A model generated the notes under the pieces. That model saw nothing but the letters and a program-made list of their open reading frames with translations, was not told the origin of the DNA and ran no database searches. Below, piece by piece: positions 7,603 to 13,965 of a DNA stretch of 15,926 nucleotides (the first letter of the stretch is position 1; every line of letters starts with the position of its first letter). Source of the stretch: Chloroflexota bacterium (lineage in GTDB: Bacteria; Chloroflexota; Limnocylindria; Limnocylindrales; CSP1-4); the NCBI GenBank assembly GCA_021815005.1, contig JAKAHL010000015.1, positions 1-15,926 on the forward strand, read 5' to 3'. A program made the position numbers and the translations under genes.

Positions 7603-8178
7603 CTACGGCGGATCGCGCCCCGGCGGCTCGCGGCCGGTCGTTGCGGTCGGCACCGGCAGCCAGTAGTCGTGGGCCCGGAGGCTTCCGTGGCCGCGCGCGA
7701 GGCGGGCCGCGCCGGCGGCTGCGTAGCGACCCATCAGCCAGCGCATGAACCAGCCGTCGAGCCGGGCGCGGACCGTCTGGCGACGTGCCCGCCGCTCGAA
7801 GCCGGCGCGCACGAGGATGGGGCCCAGGACGGTGCGGGCGTGGACCGCCACGGGGCGCGCCTCCGGCGGCTGGGCCCCGCACCAGCGCAGCAGCGCGTCG
7901 AGGTCGCCCCGGGCGTCGGCGATGGCGACCCAGCCGCGTGCCCGCACGGCCGCGCGGACGCGCTCGTTGCGCAGGTGTAGGTCCACGACGGGGTCGCCGC
8001 GGCGGACGGGCGTGCCGTCCCGGAGCCGGAGATCGGGGCCGTCGTGGCGCCGGAGCTCCGCGCCCAGCAGGCCGTCGACGCGGACGGGGCGGATGTGGCG
8101 CCGCCGCCGGTCCACCAGCTCCGCCACCACGAGGACCGGGGCGAGGAGCCGAGCCGTGACGGACGGCCGACGGGTCAC
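7603..8178 (-). CDS. YkoP-like protein, translationally coupled to the upstream transporter
   Basis: The 191-residue protein starts at GTG 8178, which overlaps the stop of the transporter (GTGA, 4 bp), so the two are very likely co-translated. The N-terminus is hydrophobic (LLAPVLVVAELV, 11-22) and could be a short membrane or packing helix. The centre has RDGTPVRRGDPVVDLHLRNE (53-72), followed by VHARTVLGPILVRAGFE (112-128) and an amphipathic stretch RLDGWFMRWLMGRY (139-152). This order (DGT, then a D-x-HLxN strand, then LxxxGFE and a Trp/Tyr-rich helix) matches what I remember of the Bacillus YkoP family, whose function is not established and which is sometimes attached to polysaccharide deacetylases. 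The C-terminus is Pro/Arg-rich. The gene is certain; the family assignment is moderate. Confidence 0.75.
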   Translation of the reverse strand: MTRRPSVTARLLAPVLVVAELVDRRRRHIRPVRVDGLLGAELRRHDGPDLRLRDGTPVRRGDPVVDLHLRNERVRAAVRARGWVAIADARGDLDALLRWCGAQPPEARPVAVHARTVLGPILVRAGFERRARRQTVRARLDGWFMRWLMGRYAAAGAARLARGHGSLRAHDYWLPVPTATTGREPPGRDPP

Positions 8179-9566
8179 GGGCGGACGGCCCTCGGGCCGG
8201 TTCCGGGCTCGCGGACGTGGCGGACGAACCAGGCTCCGGCCAGGAACTCGACGGCTGCCAGGACGAACACGGCGCGATAGCCGAGACCCGGCGCCGCCGA
8301 GTTGACGAGGTCCGCCACCGGCCCCCCCACGACCACCGCCAGCAGCCCTGCGCCTGCGGTCGCGACGTTGGACAGCCCAAGGTAGCGGCCGGCCTCGTCG
8401 GGCGGCACGAGGTCCACCATCAGGGCCCAGTCCGCCGAGAGGAACACGCCCATGGCCATCCCGAACGGGATCGCGATCACGAACAGCGCGAGGTAGACCG
8501 GTGCCACGGCGAACGCTGCCGCGCCCGCCGCCCCGAGCAGCGCGCTCGCACCGACGGTCCGAACCCGGCCCCAGCGCGCGGTGGCCGCGCCGCCCGGGAT
8601 GGCGGCCAGCAGCGCCACCAGCGCGACCAGCGCGGCCAGCGGCACGACGCCCTGCGCCGCGGCGCTGCCGAGCCCCATCGAGTCCTCGAGGTAGAAGTAG
8701 ATGAACGGCTGGAGCGTGCCGGTCGCCATCAGGATCGCGAGGCGCGACACCAGCAGCCAGACGTAGTCGCGCCGCTCGAGGACGTCCGGCCCCCACACGT
8801 CGAGGAGCATCGTGCGCAGCGCCCGGCCCCACGCGGGTCGGTGCCCGAGATGGCGCGTGGCACCCGCCACGCTCGAGCGCAGCGCCGCGCGGAGGCTGGC
8901 ATCCTCGCCCGCGGTCGCCGCCTCCGGGGCCGCGACGAGGGTCGTGAGCAGGCCCAGCGCCACAGCGCCGCCCGCGAACGCGATCGCCGCGCCATCGTGG
9001 CCCAGCGCCACCAGCAGGCCGGCGACCGCCACGCCCACGACCTGGCCAGCCAGCTGGGACGCGCCGAGGAGCCCGGAGGCGAGCCCGCGGCGGTCGGCGG
9101 GGACGATGTCGGGGAGCAGCCCCTGGTACGGGCCCTGCGCCGTGTTGGACGCGAGCTCGCTCAGGGCCATGATCCCGATGATCGCCCACAGCGTCCCGGC
9201 GCGAGCGAGGAGCGCCAGGAACACCAGCTGGGCGGCCACGCCGACCACCATGAGCGGCCGCCGGCGACCCCACCGGCTCGACCACCGGTCTGACGCGGCG
9301 CCGGCGGTGGGCTGCACCACCATTGCCACCAGCGCCTGGACCGCGGCCACCAGCGCGAGCGCGCTGGTCTTGACCGCGGTGCCGACGGCCTGCTCGACGA
9401 GGCGGGGCAGGATCACCGTCGTGAGGGCGCCCCACAGGACCGACAGCCCGAGCCAGTACGCCGTCAGCCCGCCGAGCCGCGCGAGGCCGGCCTCGCGCGG
9501 CGCCGTCGCCAGCCGCGATGCGTGGCGGCCGGATGTGCCGGCGGCCAGGAACCTCAGCCCACGCAC
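8175..9566 (-). CDS. Major facilitator superfamily transporter (GPH/SLC45-like)
   Basis: This protein of about 463 residues is an inner-membrane secondary transporter with roughly 12 hydrophobic spans. Between spans 2 and 3 is the MFS signature in the form GAASDRWSSRWGRRRPLMV, which with its WGRRRP ending resembles sugar-type GPH/SLC45 carriers. Near the second half is a similar loop (GGAATARWGRVRTVG). Conserved-looking pieces include NTAQGPYQGLLPDIVP and LSADWALMVDLVPPDEAGRYLG, a repeated P-D/E-x-x-R-G pattern common in this group. The start is uncertain: GTG 9566 has GAGGGG 10 nt upstream; GTG 9572 is too close to it; a longer form from 9671 adds Arg-rich sequence that does not look coding. 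Its stop overlaps the start of the YkoP-like gene. The substrate is unknown; a sugar or glycoside is only an inference from the loop motif. Confidence 0.9.
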   Translation of the reverse strand: MRGLRFLAAGTSGRHASRLATAPREAGLARLGGLTAYWLGLSVLWGALTTVILPRLVEQAVGTAVKTSALALVAAVQALVAMVVQPTAGAASDRWSSRWGRRRPLMVVGVAAQLVFLALLARAGTLWAIIGIMALSELASNTAQGPYQGLLPDIVPADRRGLASGLLGASQLAGQVVGVAVAGLLVALGHDGAAIAFAGGAVALGLLTTLVAAPEAATAGEDASLRAALRSSVAGATRHLGHRPAWGRALRTMLLDVWGPDVLERRDYVWLLVSRLAILMATGTLQPFIYFYLEDSMGLGSAAAQGVVPLAALVALVALLAAIPGGAATARWGRVRTVGASALLGAAGAAAFAVAPVYLALFVIAIPFGMAMGVFLSADWALMVDLVPPDEAGRYLGLSNVATAGAGLLAVVVGGPVADLVNSAAPGLGYRAVFVLAAVEFLAGAWFVRHVREPGTGPRAVRP

Positions 9567-9572
9567 GGTCAC

Positions 9573-9896
9573 CCGTCCCCTCAGCGGGTCCGGTCCCCGC
9601 GCCGGGGCCCCGCCATGGCGCCCGACCTCTTTCGCGAGCCGCGCCGGGCGTTCGCGCCTCACAGCGCCCATGATGGCGCGAGCGCGGTGGCGCGCAAGGG
9701 GCGTACCGCCACGCGGCCGGGCCCTGCCGCCTTACACGCCGCTTACGGACGACGCGGCCACGCCCGTGGTTGCGCGGCGCGCCCTCCACGAGGATGGCCC
9801 CAGTCGCCGGACGTCCCGGCGCCGGGACTTGACAGCGAGATCGAATTCGGGCGACATGCGACGACGCGGGCGCCCGAGATCCGAAGGGAGCGAACC
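9573..9896. other. Divergent intergenic region, 324 bp
   Basis: This gap separates the transporter (leftward) from the secreted helical protein (rightward). I see no gene in it. It holds a pair of CTTAC boxes 11 bp apart (9731-9735 and 9742-9746), a short inverted repeat CCACG-CC-CGTGG (9758-9769), and a consensus TTGACA hexamer at 9829. Confidence 0.6.
9829..9857 (+). promoter_or_regulatory. Putative promoter of the secreted helical protein gene
   Basis: TTGACA (9829-9834) is an exact -35 consensus, rare by chance in such GC-rich DNA. After 17 bp comes CGACAT (9852-9857), a poor -10 that keeps only the final AT. The ATG at 9897 is 40 bp downstream, leaving a leader of about 30 nt with its ribosome site. 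Confidence 0.4.
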
Positions 9897-10670
9897 ATGG
9901 CAACCACGCGAAACCAGACCCCCAGGCGGATCATGGCCGGCACGGCCGGGGCCCTCGCCATCGCGGTGGCGACCCTGATCCCGGCCGCCGCGTCGGCCTC
10001 CACGACGACGCCGGCCGCCGCCACCACCTCGTGCCTCGCGCAGACGATCGCGGTCAAGCAGTCGCCGTCGGTTGACACGCTGCGCGCCTCGGGCGACTGC
10101 CAGGTGCAGCTGCGGCTCACCACCCTCGGCCGGCTCAGCGCCGCGGTCGCCAGCTCGACCGTGATCACGGCCGACCACGCGGCCGCCCTGAACGCCATCA
10201 TCAGCGGGACCGAGAGCAGCCTCCAGGCGCTCGGGGCCAAGATCGACGCGGACACCACCGTGAGCGACCTGCGGACCGACATCCGGGCGATCAGGACCCA
10301 GAACCGCGTCTACACCCTTGTCTCGCGGCAGGTGGCGCTCGTGCGCGCCGACGACCAGGTGGACGCGACCGCGGCGGATCTCACGGCGCGAGCTGGCCAG
10401 CTGCAGGCTGCCATCGCCGCCGGGCAGAGCGCGGGCAAGAACGAGTCGGCCGCCGCGGCGAGGCTGGCGGCGATGCAGCGATTCATCGCGGCGGCCGAGG
10501 CGAAGGGTAACGGCCAGGCCGCCCTCCTCCTCGCGCTCACGCCGGCCCAGTGGGACAGCGGGTCCGCCAGGCCGGTCCTCAACGCGGACAACCGGGCCGT
10601 CGTGGCCGCCCGGCGCGACCTCCGGATCGCGGCCGCCCGCGAGGGCGGCACGCTCCGGGCCCTGCGGTAG
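9897..10670 (+). CDS. Secreted alpha-helical protein of unknown function
   Basis: The 257-residue protein starts at ATG 9897, with AAGGGAG 6 nt upstream. Residues 1-34 form a signal peptide: RRIMAGTAGALAIAVATLIP, then AAASAS with a likely cut after ASA. Next is a Ser/Thr/Ala-rich segment. The only two cysteines in the whole protein, C46 and C68, probably form a disulfide. From about 70 onward it is almost entirely Ala-rich amphipathic helix with regular hydrophobic spacing, including DLRTDIRAIRTQNRVYTLVS (about 124-143), a segment type I associate with uncharacterised secreted proteins of high-GC bacteria. This suggests a helical bundle or coiled coil outside the membrane. It lies just upstream of a two-component operon but is separated from it by a strong hairpin. 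Its role is unknown; a structural or periplasmic sensor-partner role is speculation. Confidence 0.88.
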   Translation: MATTRNQTPRRIMAGTAGALAIAVATLIPAAASASTTTPAAATTSCLAQTIAVKQSPSVDTLRASGDCQVQLRLTTLGRLSAAVASSTVITADHAAALNAIISGTESSLQALGAKIDADTTVSDLRTDIRAIRTQNRVYTLVSRQVALVRADDQVDATAADLTARAGQLQAAIAAGQSAGKNESAAAARLAAMQRFIAAAEAKGNGQAALLLALTPAQWDSGSARPVLNADNRAVVAARRDLRIAAAREGGTLRALR

Positions 10671-10699
10671 CCCCAGGCCGGACGCCGATCTGGCCCTGG

Positions 10700-10740
10700 C
10701 GCGGCGCGCCGGGCGACCCCGAGTCGCCCGGCGTGCCGCG
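10700..10740. terminator. 17-bp hairpin upstream of the two-component operon
   Basis: Arms 10700-10716 and 10724-10740 pair over 17 positions with one G-T mismatch (a G:U pair in RNA) around the 7-nt loop CCCCGAG. It starts 30 bp after the stop of the secreted helical protein and ends 3 bp before the -10 of the response regulator, so it covers the -35 area. There is no T-run. It is probably a terminator that may also affect the promoter. Confidence 0.65.
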
Positions 10741-10742
10741 CG

Positions 10743-10748
10743 TAGACT
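10743..10748 (+). promoter_or_regulatory. -10 element of a probably leaderless response regulator mRNA
   Basis: TAGACT fits TANNNT and lies 8 bp before the ATG at 10757, with no ribosome-binding site between. The predicted transcription start falls on or next to the start codon, which suits leaderless translation. Confidence 0.55.
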
Positions 10749-10756
10749 CGCGGGCG

Positions 10757-11431
10757 ATGAAGACCATCCTGGTGGTGGACGACAACCCGAACATCGTCGA
10801 TCTGGTTCGGATGTACCTCGAGGGGGCCGGGTTCGCGACCGTCGCCGCTGCCGACGGCCCGACGGCGGTCGAGCTGCACCGGACCGCCGCGCCGGACCTC
10901 GTGGTCCTGGACCTGATGCTGCCGGGCATGGACGGGTTCGAGGTGTGCCGCGCCATCCGACGCGTCGCGGACACGCCCGTCCTGATGCTGACGGCGCGCG
11001 CTGACGACGTGGACGCGATCGTGGGCCTGGAGCTGGGCGCCGACGACTACGTGACCAAGCCGTTCAACCCGCGGTCGCTGGTGGCGCGGGTGAAGGCGAT
11101 CCTGCGCCGCTCGGACGGGTCGCTGCGGGCCGGCCGGCCGATCGAGGCGGGCTCGCTGCGGCTGGACCCGCGACGGCGCGAGGCAACGCTGGCCGGGCGA
11201 CCGCTGGAGCTGCGCGCCCGCGAGTTCGACCTCCTGGCCGCCCTGGCCCGCGACCCCGGCATCGTGCTGAGCCGCGAGGCGCTGCTGGAGGACGTCTGGG
11301 GGACGGACTTCCCGGGCGAGACGCGCACCGTGGACGTCCACGTGTCGGAGCTGCGCAAGAAGATCGGGACGGGCGGGCCGTCGATCGAGTCGGTCCGCGG
11401 CGTTGGCTACCGGCTGGTGGCCGATGCCTGA
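10757..11431 (+). CDS. OmpR/PhoB-family response regulator
   Basis: This 224-residue cytoplasmic DNA-binding regulator has a receiver domain at 1-118: the acidic pair D8/D9 (ILVVDDN), phospho-acceptor D52 (VVLDLMLPGMDGFEV), T79 (LMLTAR) and K101 (DDYVTKPF). A winged-helix domain occupies about 126-222, ending RTVDVHVSELRKKIG and SVRGVGYRLV, the usual recognition-helix and wing signature. All phosphotransfer residues are present and length is normal. The start at ATG 10757 is fixed by the family N-terminus; no Shine-Dalgarno is visible, but a TAGACT -10 sits 8 bp before it. The stop overlaps the histidine kinase start by 8 bp, so the pair is a coupled operon. The target genes cannot be told from the sequence. 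Confidence 0.96.
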   Translation: MKTILVVDDNPNIVDLVRMYLEGAGFATVAAADGPTAVELHRTAAPDLVVLDLMLPGMDGFEVCRAIRRVADTPVLMLTARADDVDAIVGLELGADDYVTKPFNPRSLVARVKAILRRSDGSLRAGRPIEAGSLRLDPRRREATLAGRPLELRAREFDLLAALARDPGIVLSREALLEDVWGTDFPGETRTVDVHVSELRKKIGTGGPSIESVRGVGYRLVADA

Positions 11432-12884
11432 CCGGGTCGCGTCCCGAATCGCGGCCGCGTTCGTCGCCGTCGGCCTCGTCGCGGTGCTCGCCGTCGGCGG
11501 CGGGCTGTTCGTGAGCCTCCGCGGTTTGCACCGCGACGCCGCCCTCGCGACGCTGGGCGACATCGCCCAGCCCGTGGCCGCCCGCGTCCGACAGCCCGGG
11601 GCAGTTGCCGACCTGCAGCACGAGCTGGCCGCCACCGCCCCGGGGCTGCGGGCCGAGATCGGCGTCTACGAGATCGTGGGCGGGCGGGTGGTGCCGATCC
11701 GACCCTCGCCACTCGCGGTGGATGTGTCCGCTGTCACCGTTGACCCGGCCCTGACCCCGGGCGAGTCGCGCGGGGGCGAGCTGCCGGCCGGTGGCGGTCG
11801 GCACGTCCTCACGTCGGTCACCCTGGTCAGGTCCCAGGGGGCGCTGGCCGGACCCGTGGCCATCCTGCTGACGCTGCCCGACGCGTCGGGCACGCAGGCG
11901 CTCAATGACCTCCTGCGGGTCATGCCCATCGTCCTGCTGATCACGGCGGCGGTCGGCATCCCGATTGCCTGGGCGCTCTCGCGCTCGATCACGCGGCCGC
12001 TCAGTCGCCTGACCGCGGCCACCGCCGCGCTGCCTGGAGCCCCGGTCGCGCCGGTGCCGCCCGAGGGCCCGCGCGAGGTGCGGGAGCTGGCCGACCGCTT
12101 CAACGCCACCACCGCCGAGCTCGAGCGGGTCAGGGCCGAGGAGCGCGAGGTGCTCGCGAGCGTCCGCCACGACCTGCGCACGCCGCTCACGGTGGTGAGC
12201 GGCTTCGCCGAGGCGCTCCGCGACGGGACCGCGTCCGGGACGGGAGTGGCACGGGCCGGCGACGCGATCGCGCAGGAGGCGGCCCGCATGGAGCGGCTCG
12301 TGGACAACCTGCGCTCGATCGACGAGCTGCGGGCCGGCCGCGCGGGCCTGCGGCCGGAGGCGATCGACCCCGCCGCGGCGGTTGCCGACGCGGCCGCGCG
12401 GTTTGGCCGGCAGGCGACGGCAGCCGGGGCAGAGCTCACCGCGGCCGCCGACGCGGGCCTGGCCCTGGTGGCCGACCGGGCGGCCGTCGAGCGCATCCTC
12501 GGCAACCTCGTGTCCAATGCGCTGGGCTTCGTTCGTCCCGGCGGGCACGTCCTGGTCGAGGCGCGCTTGCTGCCGGTCCCGTCCGCCCCCGGCGGCAGCG
12601 CGGCGGCCGTGCCGGCCTGGGTGGCGCTGCGGGTGAGCGACGACGGCCCCGGGTTTCCCCCTGGCGCGACCGACCGCGTCTTCGACCGCTTCTACCGCGC
12701 CGACCCGGCGCGCGCGGGCGGGGGCTCCGGACTAGGCCTCGCCATCGTCCGGGCGCTCGCCGAGGCGCACGGGGGCAGCGCGCGGGCCGAGAACCTGGCC
12801 CCCAGCGGCGCCCGGGTCACGGTCCTCCTGCCGCCGGTGCCGACCGTGCCGACCGTGCCGCCCTCAGGCGGCCCGCTCGCCTGA
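11424..12884 (+). CDS. Membrane sensor histidine kinase (HAMP-HisKA-HATPase)
   Basis: The 486-residue partner of the upstream response regulator starts at ATG 11424 inside that gene's last codons. A first span (about 8-31) is followed by an external sensor region of about 130 residues without a domain I can name. The second span is at about 165-187 (MPIVLLITAAVGIPIAWAL), then HAMP (SRSITRPLSRL onward). HisKA carries the phospho-accepting H249 in SVRHDLRTPL. The ATPase domain has N361/N365 (NLVSNAL), the G1 box DDGPG (406-410), the F box FDRFYRAD and the G2 box GLGLAIV from 436. All catalytic boxes are intact, so it should autophosphorylate. The C-terminal tail VPTVPTVPP is made by a 9-bp repeat, and the stop codon lies inside a 21-bp duplication. 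The signal sensed is unknown. Confidence 0.95.
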   Translation: MPDRVASRIAAAFVAVGLVAVLAVGGGLFVSLRGLHRDAALATLGDIAQPVAARVRQPGAVADLQHELAATAPGLRAEIGVYEIVGGRVVPIRPSPLAVDVSAVTVDPALTPGESRGGELPAGGGRHVLTSVTLVRSQGALAGPVAILLTLPDASGTQALNDLLRVMPIVLLITAAVGIPIAWALSRSITRPLSRLTAATAALPGAPVAPVPPEGPREVRELADRFNATTAELERVRAEEREVLASVRHDLRTPLTVVSGFAEALRDGTASGTGVARAGDAIAQEAARMERLVDNLRSIDELRAGRAGLRPEAIDPAAAVADAAARFGRQATAAGAELTAAADAGLALVADRAAVERILGNLVSNALGFVRPGGHVLVEARLLPVPSAPGGSAAAVPAWVALRVSDDGPGFPPGATDRVFDRFYRADPARAGGGSGLGLAIVRALAEAHGGSARAENLAPSGARVTVLLPPVPTVPTVPPSGGPLA

Positions 12885-12908
12885 CGCGGCGGCCCGCTCG
12901 CCTGACGC
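12867..12908. repeat. Exact 21-bp tandem duplication spanning the kinase stop codon
   Basis: Copies 12867-12887 and 12888-12908 are identical. The first contains the last codons of the kinase (GGPLA) and its TGA; the second repeats that sequence, stop included, downstream. Just before it, the 9-bp unit GTGCCGACC occurs twice (12837-12854), followed by a diverged third copy. Confidence 0.9.
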
Positions 12909-12914
12909 GAGCGG
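12894..12914. terminator. 8-bp hairpin between convergent kinase and dehydrogenase genes
   Basis: CCGCTCGC (12894-12901) pairs exactly with GCGAGCGG (12907-12914) around the loop CTGAC. It lies in the 52-bp gap between two convergent stops (12884 and 12937) and is partly formed by the second copy of the 21-bp duplication. There is no T-run on either side. Confidence 0.5.
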
Positions 12915-12936
12915 CCACGGCGGCCGTCCGGGGACC

Positions 12937-13812
12937 TCAGGCGGGCCAGCGAAAGCCGGTCAGCTCCTCCGCCAGCGACCAGAAGCGCGCCGCCCGCGCG
13001 GCGTCGTGCGCGTCCGGGCTGGACTCGATTGGCTGCTGCTCGCCGTAGAAGCGGCCCGACACGCCGTCGAGCGAGCGGTCGGTGGCCATGAACGCGAACG
13101 AGTCTGTGGCCGCGCCGACGGACACCGCGAACGGCATCCGGACCAGGACCGTGCGCATGAGCAGGCGCGTGAGGCCGTGCGCGGAGTCGGAGGCGGTCAG
13201 CGGGACGAAGCCCGGGCACACCGCGTTGGCCGTCACCGTCCGACCGCTGGTGCGGCGCGCCTGCTCGTAGGTGACCCACAGGAGGGCCAGCTTGGAGTTC
13301 TTGTAGGCGCGGTCGGGTTGGTAGCCGTGCTCGAGCATCGGGTCGTCGAGGTCGAGGTCCACCGCCGCCCCGTGCGAGCCGGGCAGGTGGCGTCGCGAGC
13401 TCACGTTGACGATGCGGCCGGCCGGGGCGCGCTCGAGCGCGGGCATCAGGAGGCCCGTCAGCAGGAACGGGGCGAGGGCGTTGACGGCGAGCGTCTCCTC
13501 GTAGCCGTCCGCCGTCAGCCGGCGCGCCGCACTCTGCTGCATCACCCCGGCGATGTGCAGGACCGCGTCGAGCCGCTCGTGGGCGGCCAGGACCTCGGCG
13601 GCCAGCGAGCGGACGGAAGCCATCGACGAAAGGTCGGCAGCGTGGGGCGTGACGCGGGCGTCCGGGTGCGCGGCCCGGATCGCCGCCGCCGCGGCCTCGG
13701 CCGCCTCGGCCCGACGGGCGTGCAGGACCACGTGATGCCCGGCGCCGGCGAGCTTCTCGGCCGTCGCGCGGCCCAGCCCGCGCCCGCCGCCAGTGACCAG
13801 AATGGTTGCCAT
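12937..13812 (-). CDS. Short-chain dehydrogenase/reductase (SDR), retinol dehydrogenase-like
   Basis: This 291-residue cytoplasmic NAD(P)H-dependent oxidoreductase begins directly with the Rossmann strand. The cofactor loop TGGGRGLG is at 7-14, and Asp60 (HAADLSS) is the usual adenine-ring contact. The NNAG motif is degenerate, reading HIAG (86-89). N111 sits in LAVNALAPF; the catalytic Ser is in NVSSRRH (138/139), with Y170 and K174 in YKNSK, then VCPGFVPL. HARR after the second strand points to NADP(H) preference. The ~30-residue insert between Ser and Tyr (AVDLDLDDP...) is typical of retinol dehydrogenase/WWOX-like SDRs, but the substrate cannot be predicted. ATG 13812 has no ribosome site but has TACGAT 6 bp upstream, so it is probably leaderless. 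It diverges from the glycosyltransferase gene. Confidence 0.93.
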   Translation of the reverse strand: MATILVTGGGRGLGRATAEKLAGAGHHVVLHARRAEAAEAAAAAIRAAHPDARVTPHAADLSSMASVRSLAAEVLAAHERLDAVLHIAGVMQQSAARRLTADGYEETLAVNALAPFLLTGLLMPALERAPAGRIVNVSSRRHLPGSHGAAVDLDLDDPMLEHGYQPDRAYKNSKLALLWVTYEQARRTSGRTVTANAVCPGFVPLTASDSAHGLTRLLMRTVLVRMPFAVSVGAATDSFAFMATDRSLDGVSGRFYGEQQPIESSPDAHDAARAARFWSLAEELTGFRWPA

Positions 13813-13818
13813 CAGCCG

Positions 13819-13824
13819 ATCGTA
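13819..13824 (-). promoter_or_regulatory. -10 element of a probably leaderless SDR gene
   Basis: TACGAT on the minus strand is followed after 6 bp by the ATG at 13812, with no purine-rich ribosome site between. This is the same arrangement as at the response regulator gene. Confidence 0.5.
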
Positions 13825-13926
13825 GCCCAGCGCCGCGCGGTTGTCGGCTCGCGACGCCTCGCCGGCCCCGCTGGTGCCGGGTCCAGCAGGCGCCCAAGGG
13901 TGCCGCCGCGATCCGCGGGCTCTGCG

Positions 13927-13932
13927 TACCAT
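13927..13932 (+). promoter_or_regulatory. Probable -10 element of the glycosyltransferase gene
   Basis: TACCAT lies 33 bp before the GTG at 13966. Unlike the leaderless genes nearby, a strong GAGAGGAGA ribosome site sits between it and the start. No -35 resembling TTGACA is visible. Confidence 0.4.
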
Positions 13933-13965
13933 CCGAGCCGCGCCCCAGCGAGAGGAGACCAGCCC

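Noticed and set aside
9758..9769. Short inverted repeat CCACG-CC-CGTGG as an operator
   Set aside because: Five-base-pair arms are expected by chance at this GC content, and nothing ties it to a promoter.
8178..9903. Upstream extension of the YkoP-like frame through the transporter
   Set aside because: The frame is open to 9903 only because stops are rare. The GTG at 8178, overlapping the transporter stop, is the natural start.
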